Assembly (NCBI RefSeq): GCF_013283665.1
Contig: NZ_JABEKU010000002.1
Coordinates: forward strand, 680,863 to 744,862
Direction: 5' to 3'
DNA length: 64,000 bases
From: Ensifer sesbaniae
Lineage (GTDB): Bacteria; Pseudomonadota; Alphaproteobacteria; Rhizobiales; Rhizobiaceae
The translations under genes and the position numbers were made by a program. The notes beneath the pieces were generated by a model. That model did not search any database, was not told the origin of the DNA, and saw only the letters and a program-made list of their open reading frames with translations. Shown here one piece after another: positions 34,731 to 44,435 of this stretch (positions within the stretch are counted from its first letter, which is position 1; the number at the start of each line of letters is the position of its first letter).

Positions 34731-34834
34731 GGTTGGCTACGGGCGACGGCCCGGATTGCTTTGACAACGCCTTTTCCTTCTTGTGAGAATCGTTCATCAC
34801 AGATTGTCCCGCGCGAGAAGAGGAAGTGACCGTG

Positions 34835-35893
34835 ATGCCCTTGCCGATCGAAACGCCGGCCGTTCTCGTCGATCTCGAGGTTGCCAAGCGCAACATCGAG
34901 CGCTTCCAGGCCTACGCCGACGAGCATGGCATTCGCGTGCGTCCGCATATCAAGACGCACAAGCTGCCGCAGATGGCCGAACTGCAGCTCGAGGCCGGCG
35001 CAGTCGGCATCACCTGCCAGAAGGTCACCGAGGCGGAAGCGATGGTCGAGGGCAGCGACCGGATCAAGGACGTGCTGATCACCTACAACATTCTCGGCGA
35101 GGCCAAGATGGCTCGGCTGGAACGGCTCAATGGCCGCGTCGCGCTTGCCGTCGTCGCCGACAATGAGACCGTCATCGACGGGCTTGCGGGCTTTTTCGCG
35201 GGCAAGGACAAGCCGCTTCGCGTGCTTGTCGAATGCAACACCGGTGCCGATCGCTGTGGCGTTGGCACGCCGGCAGAAGCCGCGAGGCTGGCCCGCCGGA
35301 TCGCGGATGCGCCGGGGCTGGTCTTCGGCGGCCTGATGACCTATCCGCCGGTCGACGGCGAGGCGAAGGTCCAGGCCTTCATGAGTGAGGCGAAGCGACT
35401 GATCGAAGCCGACGGCATCGCCGTGCCCGCCATCACCTCGGGCGGCACCCCGAGCATGATGCACGCCGCCGGCGCCCCTGTTGCCTGTGAGTATCGACCG
35501 GGCACATACATCTACAACGATCGCTCGCTGGTTTCGCGCGGCGTTGCCGGCTGGGACGATTGCGCCCTGACGGTGCTTGCGACCGTCGTCTCGGTGCCTT
35601 CCGAAAGCCGGGCGATCATTGATGCCGGCAGCAAGGTGCTGACCTCGGACCTGCTCGGGCTTGCCGGTTACGGTCACGTGCTCGGCCGTGATGACATCCG
35701 CATCGACCAACTCTCGGAAGAACATGGCCGCCTCGTCACCGATGGCCCGATCAACCTTAAGGTCGGCGACCAGCTCCGCATCGTACCCAACCACGCCTGC
35801 GTCGTGACCAACATGGTCGACGCCGTCCATATCGTCGAGGGCGGCACGCTGAAGGACACCTGGCCAATCGTCGCCCGCGGCCGCGTGCTGTAG
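34835..35893 (+). CDS. DSD1/D-threonine-aldolase-family PLP enzyme
   Basis: The protein (352 residues) is a fold-type III, alanine-racemase-like enzyme. The PLP lysine is K40 in RPHIKTHKLPQM; LVECNTGADRCGV and GGLMTYPPVDG follow, and the metal-binding tail has VPNHACVVTNMVDAVHIV. The family includes D-threonine aldolases and D-serine dehydratases. AAGAGGA at 34818-34824 fits GTG 34832 or ATG 34835 better than GTG 34826. It follows the ABC operon by about 100 bp; whether it belongs to the same pathway is uncertain, though a D-hydroxyamino acid released from an imported compound would fit. Confidence 0.87.
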   Translation: MPLPIETPAVLVDLEVAKRNIERFQAYADEHGIRVRPHIKTHKLPQMAELQLEAGAVGITCQKVTEAEAMVEGSDRIKDVLITYNILGEAKMARLERLNGRVALAVVADNETVIDGLAGFFAGKDKPLRVLVECNTGADRCGVGTPAEAARLARRIADAPGLVFGGLMTYPPVDGEAKVQAFMSEAKRLIEADGIAVPAITSGGTPSMMHAAGAPVACEYRPGTYIYNDRSLVSRGVAGWDDCALTVLATVVSVPSESRAIIDAGSKVLTSDLLGLAGYGHVLGRDDIRIDQLSEEHGRLVTDGPINLKVGDQLRIVPNHACVVTNMVDAVHIVEGGTLKDTWPIVARGRVL

Positions 35894-36225
35894 AGACGTA
35901 GCGACCTGCCTTCTGCAGAAGCCTGTACTCTCCGGGAGTACCCGCATTCGCCCTGAAATGCAGAGCTGACGGATCCTTGAGGGACCTTTCGGCCAAACAG
36001 CAGCAGGGAGAATCGACGCGCGTCCACTGGACATAGGCGTCGCTCCCTCCATTTAATGGTCCCGGCGGACCGGTGCGGCCCGATGGGACGGTTGCAGGCA
36101 AACCGTTCCTGAAAAAGCCGCGAGAACGATAGGACATTTCCCGACAGCCGCCTCCAGCATCATCGGTTTGCGTTGTAGCAGTCGATTAAATTGATAGTTT
36201 TATCTGGTAACCAATGGAGGTCGAG

Positions 36226-37251
36226 ATGGTCTTTGGACGAATTACCGGAATAGTGGGACTGGCAATTGTGCTCGGAGGCCTGCAGCTGGGAGCTGCGAGT
36301 GTTGCGTTTGCCGACACAACGATCCTGAACGTGTCCTATGACCCGACACGTGAACTCTATAAGGACTTCAACGCTGCCTTTGCCGAGAAGTGGAAGGCCG
36401 ATACCGGCGAAACGGTGACGATCCAGACGTCGCATGGCGGCTCGGGCAAGCAGGCGCGCTCGGTCATCGATGGCCTGCAGGCCGATGTCGTCACGCTGGC
36501 GCTCGAAGCCGATATCGACGCGATCGCCAAGGGAACCGGCAAGATCCCGGCCGACTGGAAGTCGAAATTCGAAAACAACAGCGCGCCTTACACGTCGACG
36601 ATCGTCTTCCTGGTGCGCAAGGGCAATCCCAAGGGCGTCAAGGACTGGAACGATCTGGTGAAACCGGACATCCAGGTGATCACGCCGAATCCGAAGACTT
36701 CGGGCGGGGCACGTTGGAACTTCTTGGCCGCTTGGGCCTACGGCAGAGCCGCCAATGGCGGTGACGACGCCAAGGCGCAGGAATATGTGACGGAACTCTT
36801 CAAGCACGTTCCGGTGCTCGACACCGGTGCGCGCGGAGCGACGACGACCTTCGTGCAGCGCGGCCTCGGCGACGTCCTGCTCGCCTGGGAAAACGAAGCC
36901 TATCTGTCGCTCGAGGAGCTCGGGCCCGACAAGTTCGAGATCGTTACGCCGTCGATCTCGATCAAGGCCGAACCGCCGGTGGCGCTCGTCGACGGCAATG
37001 TCGACGCCAAGGGCACGCGCAAGGTGGCGGAAGCCTATCTCGGCTACCTCTACAGCGATGCCGGCCAGAAGATCGCCGCCAAGCACTACTACCGGCCGTT
37101 CAAGCCGGCGGCGGCCGACCCGGCTGATATCGCTCGCTTCGGCGAATTGAAGCTCGTCACCATCGAAGATTTCGGCGGCTGGAAGGAAGCCCAGCCGAAA
37201 TTCTTTGGCGATGGCGGCGTCTTCGATCAGCTCTACAAGCCGGGCCAATAA
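36226..37251 (+). CDS. cysP: Sulfate/thiosulfate-binding protein
   Basis: GGAGGTCGAG precedes ATG 36226 and rules out ATG 36214. The 341-residue periplasmic protein has a signal peptide ending in SVAFA and the family segments NVSYDPTRELYKDFN, TIQTSHGGSGKQARSVIDGL, NPKTSGGARWNFLAAWAY and GDVLLAWENEA. The TSHGGSGKQA loop binds sulfate. It heads the cysP-T-W-A transporter operon. Sbp and CysP are not reliably separated by eye. In the 332-bp gap before it (35894-36225), GTACTC/GAGTAC at 35927-35943 is a short inverted repeat, and an AT-rich stretch at 36180-36210 probably holds the promoter. Confidence 0.93.
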   Translation: MVFGRITGIVGLAIVLGGLQLGAASVAFADTTILNVSYDPTRELYKDFNAAFAEKWKADTGETVTIQTSHGGSGKQARSVIDGLQADVVTLALEADIDAIAKGTGKIPADWKSKFENNSAPYTSTIVFLVRKGNPKGVKDWNDLVKPDIQVITPNPKTSGGARWNFLAAWAYGRAANGGDDAKAQEYVTELFKHVPVLDTGARGATTTFVQRGLGDVLLAWENEAYLSLEELGPDKFEIVTPSISIKAEPPVALVDGNVDAKGTRKVAEAYLGYLYSDAGQKIAAKHYYRPFKPAAADPADIARFGELKLVTIEDFGGWKEAQPKFFGDGGVFDQLYKPGQ

Positions 37252-37262
37252 GAACAACCTCG

Positions 37263-37293
37263 GACGCGCAGCCGGTCAAACGGGCTGCGCGTC
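37263..37293 (+). terminator. Intercistronic hairpin after cysP
   Basis: GACGCGCAGCC at 37263-37273 pairs with GGCTGCGCGTC at 37283-37293. The following TTGCTTC is a weak U tract, so partial termination is likely, which would lower cysTWA relative to cysP. Confidence 0.65.
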
Positions 37294-37369
37294 TTGCTTC
37301 GCGCCGCGCCGGGCCATTGGCAGGAAATGCGGTTCATTACGTCTCGTGAGCTTTGCAAAGGTAGTGCCA

Positions 37370-38230
37370 TTGACGGATACGACGAAGACTGCGCCCTGGC
37401 GGTTTCGCCAGCCGAGTGTCTTGCCCGGGTTTGGGCTGTCGCTCGGGATCACGCTGAGCTGGCTGGTGCTGATCGTGCTGATCCCGCTGTCGGGCCTGGT
37501 GTTTCGCGCCAGCGGGCTCGGCTGGTCCGATTTCGTGGCGCTGACGCTCGATCCGCGCACGCTCAACGCGCTGAAGATCTCCTTCGGCACGGCGTTCCTC
37601 GCCGCGGTGATCAACCTGATCTTCGGCGTCATCCTCGCCTGGGTGCTGGTGCGCTATCGTTTCCCCGGCAAGCGGGTGATCGATGCCATGGTCGACCTGC
37701 CGTTCGCGCTGCCGACCGCGGTCGCCGGCATTGCCCTGACGACGCTCTATGCGCCCAATGGCTGGATCGGCCAGGTCATCGAGCCGCTCGGCCTCAAGGT
37801 CGCCTTCACCCCCGCCGGCATCGTCGTCGCGCTGATCTTCGTCGGCCTGCCCTTCGTCGTGCGCACCGTGCAGCCGATCATGGAGGAGATCGACAAGGAG
37901 GTCGAGGAGGCCGCCGCCACCCTTGGCGCCAGCCGCTTCCAGACGATCAGCCGGGTGCTGCTGCCGGGGCTGATGCCGGCCGGCCTCACCGGCTTTGCGC
38001 TCGCCTTTGCCCGCGGCGTCGGCGAATACGGCTCGGTGATCTTCATCGCCGGCAACCTGCCCTATGTCTCCGAGATCGCGCCGCTGTTGATCGTCATAAG
38101 GCTGGAGGAGTTCAACTACGCCGCCGCCACCGCGATTGCCGCGGTGATGCTGGCGATCTCGTTTGCGATGCTGTTGTTCATCAACTCGATCCAGGCCTGG
38201 AGCCGGCGGAGATATGTCTATGTCGCATGA
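37370..38230 (+). CDS. cysT: Sulfate/thiosulfate ABC permease CysT
   Basis: The protein starts after cysP within an open frame. TTG 37370, with AAAGG about eight bases upstream, gives [20 protein letters not shown], which matches the usual CysT N-terminus; GTG 37346 is an alternative. Six membrane helices are visible. The EAA loop is [20 protein letters not shown]. It forms the channel with CysW. The coding sequence overlaps the cysW start by 11 bp. Confidence 0.9.
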   Translation: MTDTTKTAPWRFRQPSVLPGFGLSLGITLSWLVLIVLIPLSGLVFRASGLGWSDFVALTLDPRTLNALKISFGTAFLAAVINLIFGVILAWVLVRYRFPGKRVIDAMVDLPFALPTAVAGIALTTLYAPNGWIGQVIEPLGLKVAFTPAGIVVALIFVGLPFVVRTVQPIMEEIDKEVEEAAATLGASRFQTISRVLLPGLMPAGLTGFALAFARGVGEYGSVIFIAGNLPYVSEIAPLLIVIRLEEFNYAAATAIAAVMLAISFAMLLFINSIQAWSRRRYVYVA

Positions 38231-39134
38231 TCTGACCGCCAGCTCCGTGGCAAGCCCCCTGCCCGCTTCCGGCCCGCAGCCGGCCCTGCCGCAGCTTGCC
38301 GCCGCCACCTCGGAAAGCCGCTTTGCCCGGCTGACGCTGACGATCACCGCCCTTGCCTTCGTCGCGCTGTTCTTGCTGTTGCCGCTCGCCGCCGTCTTCA
38401 CCGAGGCGCTGCGCAAGGGGCCGGCCGAGTTCGTGGCCGCACTTGGCGACGCCGAGACCTTCTCGGCGATCCGCCTGACGCTCACCGTCGCCGCCATCGC
38501 CGTGCCGCTCAACCTCGTCTTCGGCGTCGCCGCCGCCTGGGCGATCGCCAAGTTCGAGTTCAAGGGCAAGGCCTTCCTGACGACGCTGATCGACCTGCCG
38601 TTCTCGGTCTCGCCGGTGATCTCCGGCCTCGTCTTCGTGCTGTTGTTCGGCTCGCACAGCCTGATCGGCCCGTGGCTGCAGAGCCACGGCATCCAGATCC
38701 TCTTTGCCGTGCCCGGCCTGGTGCTCGCCACCGTCTTCGTCACCTTCCCCTTCGTCGCCCGCGAGCTGATCCCGTTGATGCAGGAACAGGGCAGTAGCGA
38801 CGAGGAGGCGGCGCTGTCCTTGGGCGCGTCCGGCTGGCAGACCTTCTGGCACGTGACGCTGCCGAACATCAAATGGGGGCTGCTCTACGGCGTGCTCTTA
38901 TGCAACGCCCGCGCCATGGGCGAGTTCGGCGCCGTCTCGGTCGTCTCCGGCCACATCCGCGGCGAGACCAACACCATGCCGTTGCAGGTGGAAATCCTCT
39001 ATAATGAATACAACTTCGTCGCCGCCTTCGCGGTGGCGGCGTTGCTGGCGCTGCTGGCGCTGATCACCCTGATTTTGAAGACGGCGCTGGAGATCCGCTA
39101 CAGCGCCGAGATCGCCGCCAGCCGCAGGCACTGA
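38220..39134 (+). CDS. cysW: Sulfate/thiosulfate ABC permease CysW
   Basis: ATG 38220 is nine bases after GGAG; ATG 38214 is possible. The 304-residue protein has a 35-residue Ala/Ser/Pro-rich cytoplasmic head, then six membrane helices beginning [20 protein letters not shown]. The EAA loop is [20 protein letters not shown] and [20 protein letters not shown] is highly typical of CysW. It is followed 31 bp later by cysA. Confidence 0.93.
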   Translation: MSHDLTASSVASPLPASGPQPALPQLAAATSESRFARLTLTITALAFVALFLLLPLAAVFTEALRKGPAEFVAALGDAETFSAIRLTLTVAAIAVPLNLVFGVAAAWAIAKFEFKGKAFLTTLIDLPFSVSPVISGLVFVLLFGSHSLIGPWLQSHGIQILFAVPGLVLATVFVTFPFVARELIPLMQEQGSSDEEAALSLGASGWQTFWHVTLPNIKWGLLYGVLLCNARAMGEFGAVSVVSGHIRGETNTMPLQVEILYNEYNFVAAFAVAALLALLALITLILKTALEIRYSAEIAASRRH

Positions 39135-39165
39135 CCGGGACAGCCCGCATTCGAAAGGTATCGCC

Positions 39166-40299
39166 ATGGACGTGCGCGTTCACAACATCCGCAAGGAATT
39201 CGGCCGCTTCCCGGCGCTCGACGACGTCTCGCTCGACATCCGCTCCGGTGAGCTGATCGCGCTCTTGGGTCCCTCCGGCTCCGGCAAGACGACGCTGTTG
39301 CGCCTCGTCGCCGGGCTCGAAAGCCCGACCGGCGGCACGATCTTCTTCGGCGACGAGGATGCCTCGCAAAAGACGGTGCAGCAGCGCAACATCGGCTTCG
39401 TCTTCCAGCACTATGCCCTCTTCCGCCACATGACGGTGCTCGACAACGTCGCCTTCGGCCTCAAGGTGCGGCCCGGCCACCGCCGGCCGCCGGCGGCCGA
39501 GATCCGTAAGCGGGCCCTCGATCTCCTCGAGCTGGTGCAGCTTTCCGGCCTCGACAAGCGTTATCCGGCGCAGCTCTCCGGCGGCCAGCGCCAGCGCGTC
39601 GCACTCGCCCGCGCCATGGCGGTCGAACCGAACGTGCTGCTGCTCGACGAGCCCTTCGGCGCGCTCGACGCCCAGGTGAGGAAGGAACTGCGCAAGTGGC
39701 TGCGGGAGATCCACGACCGCACCGGCCACACGACGATCTTCGTCACCCACGACCAGGAGGAGGCGCTGGAACTCGCCGACCGGGTCGTGGTGATGAGCAA
39801 GGGGGCGATCGAGCAGGTCGGCACCCCGGACGAGATCTACGACCATCCGGTCTCGCCCTTCGTCTATGGCTTCATCGGCCAGTCGAACTGCCTCGCCGTG
39901 ACGCTCCAGAACGGCGAGATCTGGTTCGAGGACCGGCCGATCGGCCTTAGGGCCCCGGCCGAGCCGGACGGCCCGGCCAACCTGCACTTCCGCCCGCACG
40001 ACATCGAGCTGATCGACGGCTGCGGCGGCTGTCTCGCCGGCCTCGTCACCGCCAGCCGCCGCGTCGCCGGCACCCGCCATCTCGAACTCGACCTCGGCCG
40101 CACCCACCCGCCGGTCGAGATCGAGCTCCCGCCCGAACGCGCCGCCGCCGGCGACCACAGCCGCATCGCCTTCCGCCCGACCAAATGGAAACTCTTCAGG
40201 GACGGAGAACGACAGACGGAAGACGAGAAGGCTGAACAGCAGGATGTGGAGGAATCCGGAGAGACGGAAGCCTTCGAGCTCGCCCGCACGGGCACCTGA
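39166..40299 (+). CDS. cysA: Sulfate/thiosulfate import ATPase CysA
   Basis: The 377-residue ATPase has Walker [13 protein letters not shown]-loop [17 protein letters not shown], signature [16 protein letters not shown], Walker [21 protein letters not shown] and H-loop [11 protein letters not shown]. The TOBE-like domain lies at about 240-340. The last 35 residues form an acidic, Glu-rich tail ([20 protein letters not shown]) absent from the enterobacterial protein. RBS AAAGG lies before ATG 39166. It ends the cys operon. Confidence 0.94.
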   Translation: MDVRVHNIRKEFGRFPALDDVSLDIRSGELIALLGPSGSGKTTLLRLVAGLESPTGGTIFFGDEDASQKTVQQRNIGFVFQHYALFRHMTVLDNVAFGLKVRPGHRRPPAAEIRKRALDLLELVQLSGLDKRYPAQLSGGQRQRVALARAMAVEPNVLLLDEPFGALDAQVRKELRKWLREIHDRTGHTTIFVTHDQEEALELADRVVVMSKGAIEQVGTPDEIYDHPVSPFVYGFIGQSNCLAVTLQNGEIWFEDRPIGLRAPAEPDGPANLHFRPHDIELIDGCGGCLAGLVTASRRVAGTRHLELDLGRTHPPVEIELPPERAAAGDHSRIAFRPTKWKLFRDGERQTEDEKAEQQDVEESGETEAFELARTGT

Positions 40300-40423
40300 A
40301 TTCATCGCCCCTTCACAGGCTGGCGAAGACGTTTGAGCTTCGTCGGCCGATTTCGGTTTGCTTCGATATGCGTTAAGCAGGGACGCCCGCTGCCCACAAT
40401 CGCCGCGGAAACGGGAGAAGCGC

Positions 40424-41788
40424 ATGACGATCGTCGACGACCTGAAACAAGCCCTCGGCGACATCGTCCTAACGGGAACCGAGATCGGCGAACGCCATCG
40501 CAGTGACGCCAGCCTGACCGGCCGCGAACTGCCGAAGGCCGTTATCAGGCCAACGCGCAGCGAGGAAGTTGCGGAAGCCCTCCGCCTCTGCAACGCGCGC
40601 GGCCAGACGGTCGTTGTCCAGGGCGGCCTCACCGGACTTGCCGGCGGGGCGAATGCCGGCAGTGATGCCGTGGTGATTTCACTTGAACGTTTTACCGGCA
40701 TCGAGGAAATCGACCCGCAGGCCGGGACCATGACGGTGCGCGCCGGCACGCCGCTCGAAGTTGCCCAGCGCGCTGCCGAAGACGCAGGCCTCCTGCTGCC
40801 GATCGATCTGGGTGCGCGCGGCTCCTGCCAGATCGGCGGCAACCTTGCCACCAATGCAGGCGGCATCCGGGTGCTTCGCTACGGCGTGACGCGCGACAAC
40901 GTGCTCGGCCTCGAGGTCGTGCTCGCCGACGGCACGATCGTCTCGTCGATCAACAAGATGATCAAGAACAACACCGGCTACGACTTGCGTCAGTATTTCA
41001 TCGGCTCCGAGGGAACGCTCGGCGTCATCACCCGCGCCGTCCTCCGGCTGCGGCCACTGCCGGCCGGCCGGCTGACGGCGCTTTGCGCCCTCGACAGCTA
41101 CGACGCTGTCGTTGCCTTCCTCGCGCGCTGCCAGCGCCGTCTGCCCGGACTCTCGGCCTTCGAGGCCATGTGGCAGAGCTACTTCCGCTTCAACACCGAA
41201 GCCGAAAAGCAAAAGCTGTTCGCCGAAATTCCGCCCTTCGCCGTCATCATCGAGCAGGATCTGCTTAGTGACGACAGCGAGCGCGATATATTCGAAGCCT
41301 TTCTCGGCGAGACGCTCGAAGCCGGCATCATCAGCGATGCGCTGATTGCCCAGTCGGAGAAGGAGAGCCGCTCGTTCTGGAGCATTCGTGAGGGCCATGC
41401 GATGGACCAGTTGTTGCCCGCGATGATCAACCTCGACGTCAGCCTGCCGATCGGCGATATCAGCCGCTTTGCCGAGGAATGCGGCCAGGCCTTGTCTGCG
41501 CGTTTCCCCGCCGCCCACGTCTCCTTCTTCGGCCACGTGGCCGACAGCAACCTGCACATCGCCTTCTCGGAACCGGACAGCGACGCCGAAACGCCACATG
41601 TCGTCGACCGCATCGTCTACGAGATCGTGCGGCGCTATCGCGGCTCGATCTCGGCTGAACACGGTATCGGTACGCTGAAGCGGGATTTCCTCCACCATTC
41701 GCGCAGCCCCGCCGAACTCGAGCTGATGCAGCGGATCAAGCAGGCGCTCGATCCGAAGGGAATTCTCAACCCGGGCAAGGTGCTCTAA
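40424..41788 (+). CDS. FAD-binding 2-hydroxyacid dehydrogenase (GlcD/D-2-hydroxyglutarate dehydrogenase-like)
   Basis: GGGAGAAGCGC precedes ATG 40424. The 454-residue protein has the PCMH-type FAD domain (about 35-215; VVVQGGLTGLAGGANAG, GGNLATNAGGIRVLRYG) and the FAD-oxidase C domain (about 220-454; SFFGHVADSNLHI, SAEHGIGTLKRD, KGILNPGKVL). The His residues of GHVADSNLH and the EHG motif match metal/substrate ligands of D-lactate and D-2-hydroxyglutarate dehydrogenases. No GlcE/F partners are adjacent. It is a single gene between cysA and the toxin-antitoxin pair. Substrate is uncertain. Confidence 0.9.
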   Translation: MTIVDDLKQALGDIVLTGTEIGERHRSDASLTGRELPKAVIRPTRSEEVAEALRLCNARGQTVVVQGGLTGLAGGANAGSDAVVISLERFTGIEEIDPQAGTMTVRAGTPLEVAQRAAEDAGLLLPIDLGARGSCQIGGNLATNAGGIRVLRYGVTRDNVLGLEVVLADGTIVSSINKMIKNNTGYDLRQYFIGSEGTLGVITRAVLRLRPLPAGRLTALCALDSYDAVVAFLARCQRRLPGLSAFEAMWQSYFRFNTEAEKQKLFAEIPPFAVIIEQDLLSDDSERDIFEAFLGETLEAGIISDALIAQSEKESRSFWSIREGHAMDQLLPAMINLDVSLPIGDISRFAEECGQALSARFPAAHVSFFGHVADSNLHIAFSEPDSDAETPHVVDRIVYEIVRRYRGSISAEHGIGTLKRDFLHHSRSPAELELMQRIKQALDPKGILNPGKVL

Positions 41789-41833
41789 CGCGGCTCGGTC
41801 TTCCGTCCGTAGCTGCGCTTCGGAGCATGGGTT

Positions 41834-42343
41834 TCAGAGCCAGGAAGCCGGCGTTTTCGGCAGGCGCCCCTCGGGATCGATGACCTGCAACTCAGCCCCT
41901 TCCCCATCGTTCCAGCGCCAGAGCGCAACGCAGGTGCCGCCAGGCGACATGAAGGACGGATAGATCAGGGCGTCGAAACCTCGGGCGCTAAGGTCCGCCT
42001 GCAAGCGATGTGTCTCCGGCACGAGACCGCCATCGAGCGCATCGCGCCATTCGCAGCGGTGGATGTCGTCGGTGAGTCCGAACATGGCCAGCCCATCTGC
42101 CGTTGTCAGATCGGCGAGCCTCGCAGAGCGTAATTCAAGCTGGGCGATCAGCGCCGGGTGCTGGACGAAACCCTCATTATACTCGGCCCAGGCGGTCGAG
42201 AGTTCGCGCGCGGCATAGATCGTCTGCGTTCCGATCGGATTCCAGCGTCCGCCGAAGCGTGCCGCGCCTTCGCCGGAGAGCGGCGCATGCGCCCAGCGCG
42301 GCACATAGGCGCGCCACAGGCGCACCGGCTCGCTTCCTGCCAT
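41834..42343 (-). CDS. RES-domain toxin (NAD-degrading type)
   Basis: The 169-residue protein has the RES layout: RLWRAYVPRWAHAPLSGEGA, ARFGGRWNPIGTQTIYAA and ALSTAWAEYNEGF-like ELSTAWAEYNEGF, with a Ser-containing YPSFMSPGG near the end. The conserved Arg (WRAYV or GGRWN), Tyr (TIYAARE) and Glu (AEYNEG) are present. RES toxins deplete NAD+ and lower growth. Its ATG overlaps the antitoxin stop, and the pair lies directly downstream of the liu operon. It converges with the GlcD-like gene at 41788. Confidence 0.9.
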   Translation of the reverse strand: MAGSEPVRLWRAYVPRWAHAPLSGEGAARFGGRWNPIGTQTIYAARELSTAWAEYNEGFVQHPALIAQLELRSARLADLTTADGLAMFGLTDDIHRCEWRDALDGGLVPETHRLQADLSARGFDALIYPSFMSPGGTCVALWRWNDGEGAELQVIDPEGRLPKTPASWL

Positions 42344-42711
42344 CAGGCGTAGACACCGGAACGTACGGCTTCGAGATAGGCGAGCACCTTGTCGGCCTTG
42401 CCCTCGCCGACGAGATCATAGGCAGTCTTGCCGGCCCAGCCGGGGATCGGCTGGTGCTTGAACCAGATCACGGCGCGACTGTCGTCACCCGCCATCTCGC
42501 CGGCCATAGCAAGGATGCGCACGACGTTGCTCAAAGCCGCATCGACCTTGCGGGCACTGGACTTCGCCGTCAGCGTATTGCGCGCGACGCCGATCAGCTT
42601 CGCGAGCTCGGCAAGCGTCACGCCGAGACGATCAGCGACCAGCCGGGCGGAGAGAAAGGACGAGTGGCTCTCGCCGTAGCGGGCGGCGGAGACATTGAAA
42701 CTGACAGCCAT
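42343..42711 (-). CDS. Xre/MbcA/ParS-type antitoxin of the RES pair
   Basis: The protein carries a C-terminal MbcA/ParS/Xre toxin-binding domain (about 60-120: AMAGEMAGDD, KHQPIPGWAGKTAYDLVGEG, KADKVLAYLEAVRSGVYA) and an N-terminal HTH (VTLAELAKLIGVARNTLTAK). The longer frame starts at ATG 42741, but that codon sits inside the spacer of the operator at 42724-42756. ATG 42711 is therefore the more likely start, 123 residues. The operon order antitoxin then toxin is as usual, and the antitoxin probably binds its own operator. Confidence 0.88.
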   Translation of the reverse strand: MAVSFNVSAARYGESHSSFLSARLVADRLGVTLAELAKLIGVARNTLTAKSSARKVDAALSNVVRILAMAGEMAGDDSRAVIWFKHQPIPGWAGKTAYDLVGEGKADKVLAYLEAVRSGVYA

Positions 42712-42723
42712 GGCACGATCCGC

Positions 42724-42756
42724 GCTTATTTTGATCACCATGCAATCAAAATAAGC
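42724..42756. promoter_or_regulatory. 12-bp perfect inverted repeat, probable antitoxin operator
   Basis: GCTTATTTTGAT at 42724-42735 and ATCAAAATAAGC at 42745-42756 are perfect inverted copies with a 9-bp spacer, just upstream of the antitoxin gene. It probably autoregulates the toxin-antitoxin pair. Confidence 0.85.
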
Positions 42757-42783
42757 TCAAAAAGCGTCCAATTCAAGGAAGGC

Positions 42784-43569
42784 CTATTGACGCCAGGAGG
42801 GCTCACGCTTGTCAAAAAAGGCGCCGACACCTTCGCGAGCCTCGTCGGACTCCCAGCAATCGGCGAGCTGCTCGATCGTCGCCGCGATGGTTTGCTCGGT
42901 GATCGGGGCCCCGAGCGAACGCGCGAGCCGCTTGGCCCGGCCGGTGGCTTCGGGAGCCGTTACCAGATAGGGCCCGATCTCCGCTTCGACCGCCGCATCC
43001 AGTGCGTCGGCCGCGGCAACGACCGTAACCAGCCCCAAGGCGCGCGCCTCCTGCGCGCCGAACAGGCGGGCGGACATGAACAGCGGTCGCGCCTTGCCCT
43101 CGCCGATCCGGGCGACGACATAGGGGCTGATGGTGGCCGGGATCAGGCCAAGGCGAGTCTCGGTCAATCCAAATTTGGCGTCGGCCGCGGCAACGGCGGC
43201 ATCGCAGATACTCATGAGACCGACACCGCCGCCGAAGGCATTGCCGTGAAGACGACCGATCACCGGCTTGGCGATCTCATTCAGCGCCTTGAACATCATT
43301 GCAAGCCGCGTCGCCTCAGTGATCCGGGCCGGCCGATCCGCATCGAACTGCTCACGCATCCAGCCGAGATCGCCGCCAGCGCAGAAGCTGCGGCCCTCCG
43401 CTTCCAGTATGACGACCCGGACCGAGCGGTCGTCCGAAAGCGCGTTGGCGGCATCGGTCAGTTCGCCGATCATCCTCGCCGACAATGCGTTGTGTTTCTG
43501 CGGTTGCGCCAGCGTCAGCCGCGCGACGCCGCGCGTGTCGGTCGCGATCCGGATCGTTTCAAAAGTCAT
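42784..43569 (-). CDS. liuC: 3-methylglutaconyl-CoA hydratase (enoyl-CoA hydratase family)
   Basis: The 261-residue crotonase-fold protein has the oxyanion-hole segments AEGRSFCAGGDLGWMREQ and GNAFGGGVGLMSICDAAV, then FGLTETRLGLIPATISPYVV. The FCAGGDLGWM stretch is typical of methylglutaconyl-CoA hydratases. It would make HMG-CoA from 3-methylglutaconyl-CoA in leucine degradation. It is the last gene of the liu operon and overlaps liuE by 4 bp. Confidence 0.9.
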   Translation of the reverse strand: MTFETIRIATDTRGVARLTLAQPQKHNALSARMIGELTDAANALSDDRSVRVVILEAEGRSFCAGGDLGWMREQFDADRPARITEATRLAMMFKALNEIAKPVIGRLHGNAFGGGVGLMSICDAAVAAADAKFGLTETRLGLIPATISPYVVARIGEGKARPLFMSARLFGAQEARALGLVTVVAAADALDAAVEAEIGPYLVTAPEATGRAKRLARSLGAPITEQTIAATIEQLADCWESDEAREGVGAFFDKREPSWRQ

Positions 43570-44435
43570 GAGTTTGTCCTCAAAGTCCGCGCGAAAGCCG
43601 CCGCTTGCCCAAGCTTCACCGGGTCGAGACCGGTCGAAAATCCCTTGCCGGTGACGAAGGCGCTGACGGCGAGCGTATCGACGTTACCGGCCGCTCCCGG
43701 CGCATAGGGACATCCACCGAGACCGCCGGCCGAGGCATCGAAAACCCGCAGGCCGCGGTTAAGCGCCACGGCGATATTGTCCAATGCGCGGCCGGACGTA
43801 TCGTGGAAGTGGCCGGCAAGCCGCTCGGACGGAATGCGCTCCAGCACTTTGGCCAGCATCGCGTCCACCGCCTCCGGCGTGCCGCGGCCGATCGTGTCGC
43901 CGAGACTGATCTCGTAGCAGCCGAGATCGTCGAGCAGACCGGCGACATAAGCAGCACTGGCCGGCGCAATCGCGCCCTCATAGGGGCACTCGACGACGCA
44001 ACTGACATAGCCGCGCAGCAGAAGCTCGCGCTCACGGCAGGCGTCGGCAATCGGTCGAAACCGCTCGATACTTTCGGCGATCGAGCAATTGATGTTCTTC
44101 TGCGAGAAGGTTTCGGAAGCGGAGGCGAAAATCGCCACCTCGTCGGCGCCGGCCTCGAGTGCCGCTTCGAGCCCGCGCATGTTGGGCGTCAGCACCGCGT
44201 AGCGCGTACCGGGTCGCCGGCTTATGCCAGCCATGACCTCCGCGGCGTCCGCCATCTGCGGCACCCATTTCGGACTGACGAAGCTCGTCACCTCGATCCG
44301 CTCATAGCCGCATTCAGAGAGCATGTCGACGAGGCGAATTTTGTCAGCCGTATCGACGATTCGGCCTTCATTCTGCAGTCCGTCACGCGGCGCCATCTCG
44401 ACGATCGTCACGTGCCGCGGCCCCGATCCACTCAT
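43566..44435 (-). CDS. liuE: Hydroxymethylglutaryl-CoA lyase
   Basis: The 289-residue protein of the TIM-barrel DRE family has EMAPRDGLQNEGRIV with the catalytic Arg-Asp pair, SFVSPKWVPQMADA, the ATP-independent lyase stretch SLGDTIGRGTPEAV, HFHDTSGRALDNI and the flexible-loop Cys in GLGGCPYAPGAAGNV. It splits HMG-CoA to acetoacetate and acetyl-CoA. The ATG overlaps the liuD stop. Confidence 0.94.
   Translation of the reverse strand: MSGSGPRHVTIVEMAPRDGLQNEGRIVDTADKIRLVDMLSECGYERIEVTSFVSPKWVPQMADAAEVMAGISRRPGTRYAVLTPNMRGLEAALEAGADEVAIFASASETFSQKNINCSIAESIERFRPIADACRERELLLRGYVSCVVECPYEGAIAPASAAYVAGLLDDLGCYEISLGDTIGRGTPEAVDAMLAKVLERIPSERLAGHFHDTSGRALDNIAVALNRGLRVFDASAGGLGGCPYAPGAAGNVDTLAVSAFVTGKGFSTGLDPVKLGQAAAFARTLRTNS

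Noticed and set aside
37337-40866. Long minus-strand ORFs (511 and 600 codons) opposite the cys genes
   Set aside because: They are antisense to clear cysT, cysW and cysA genes and have no family motifs.
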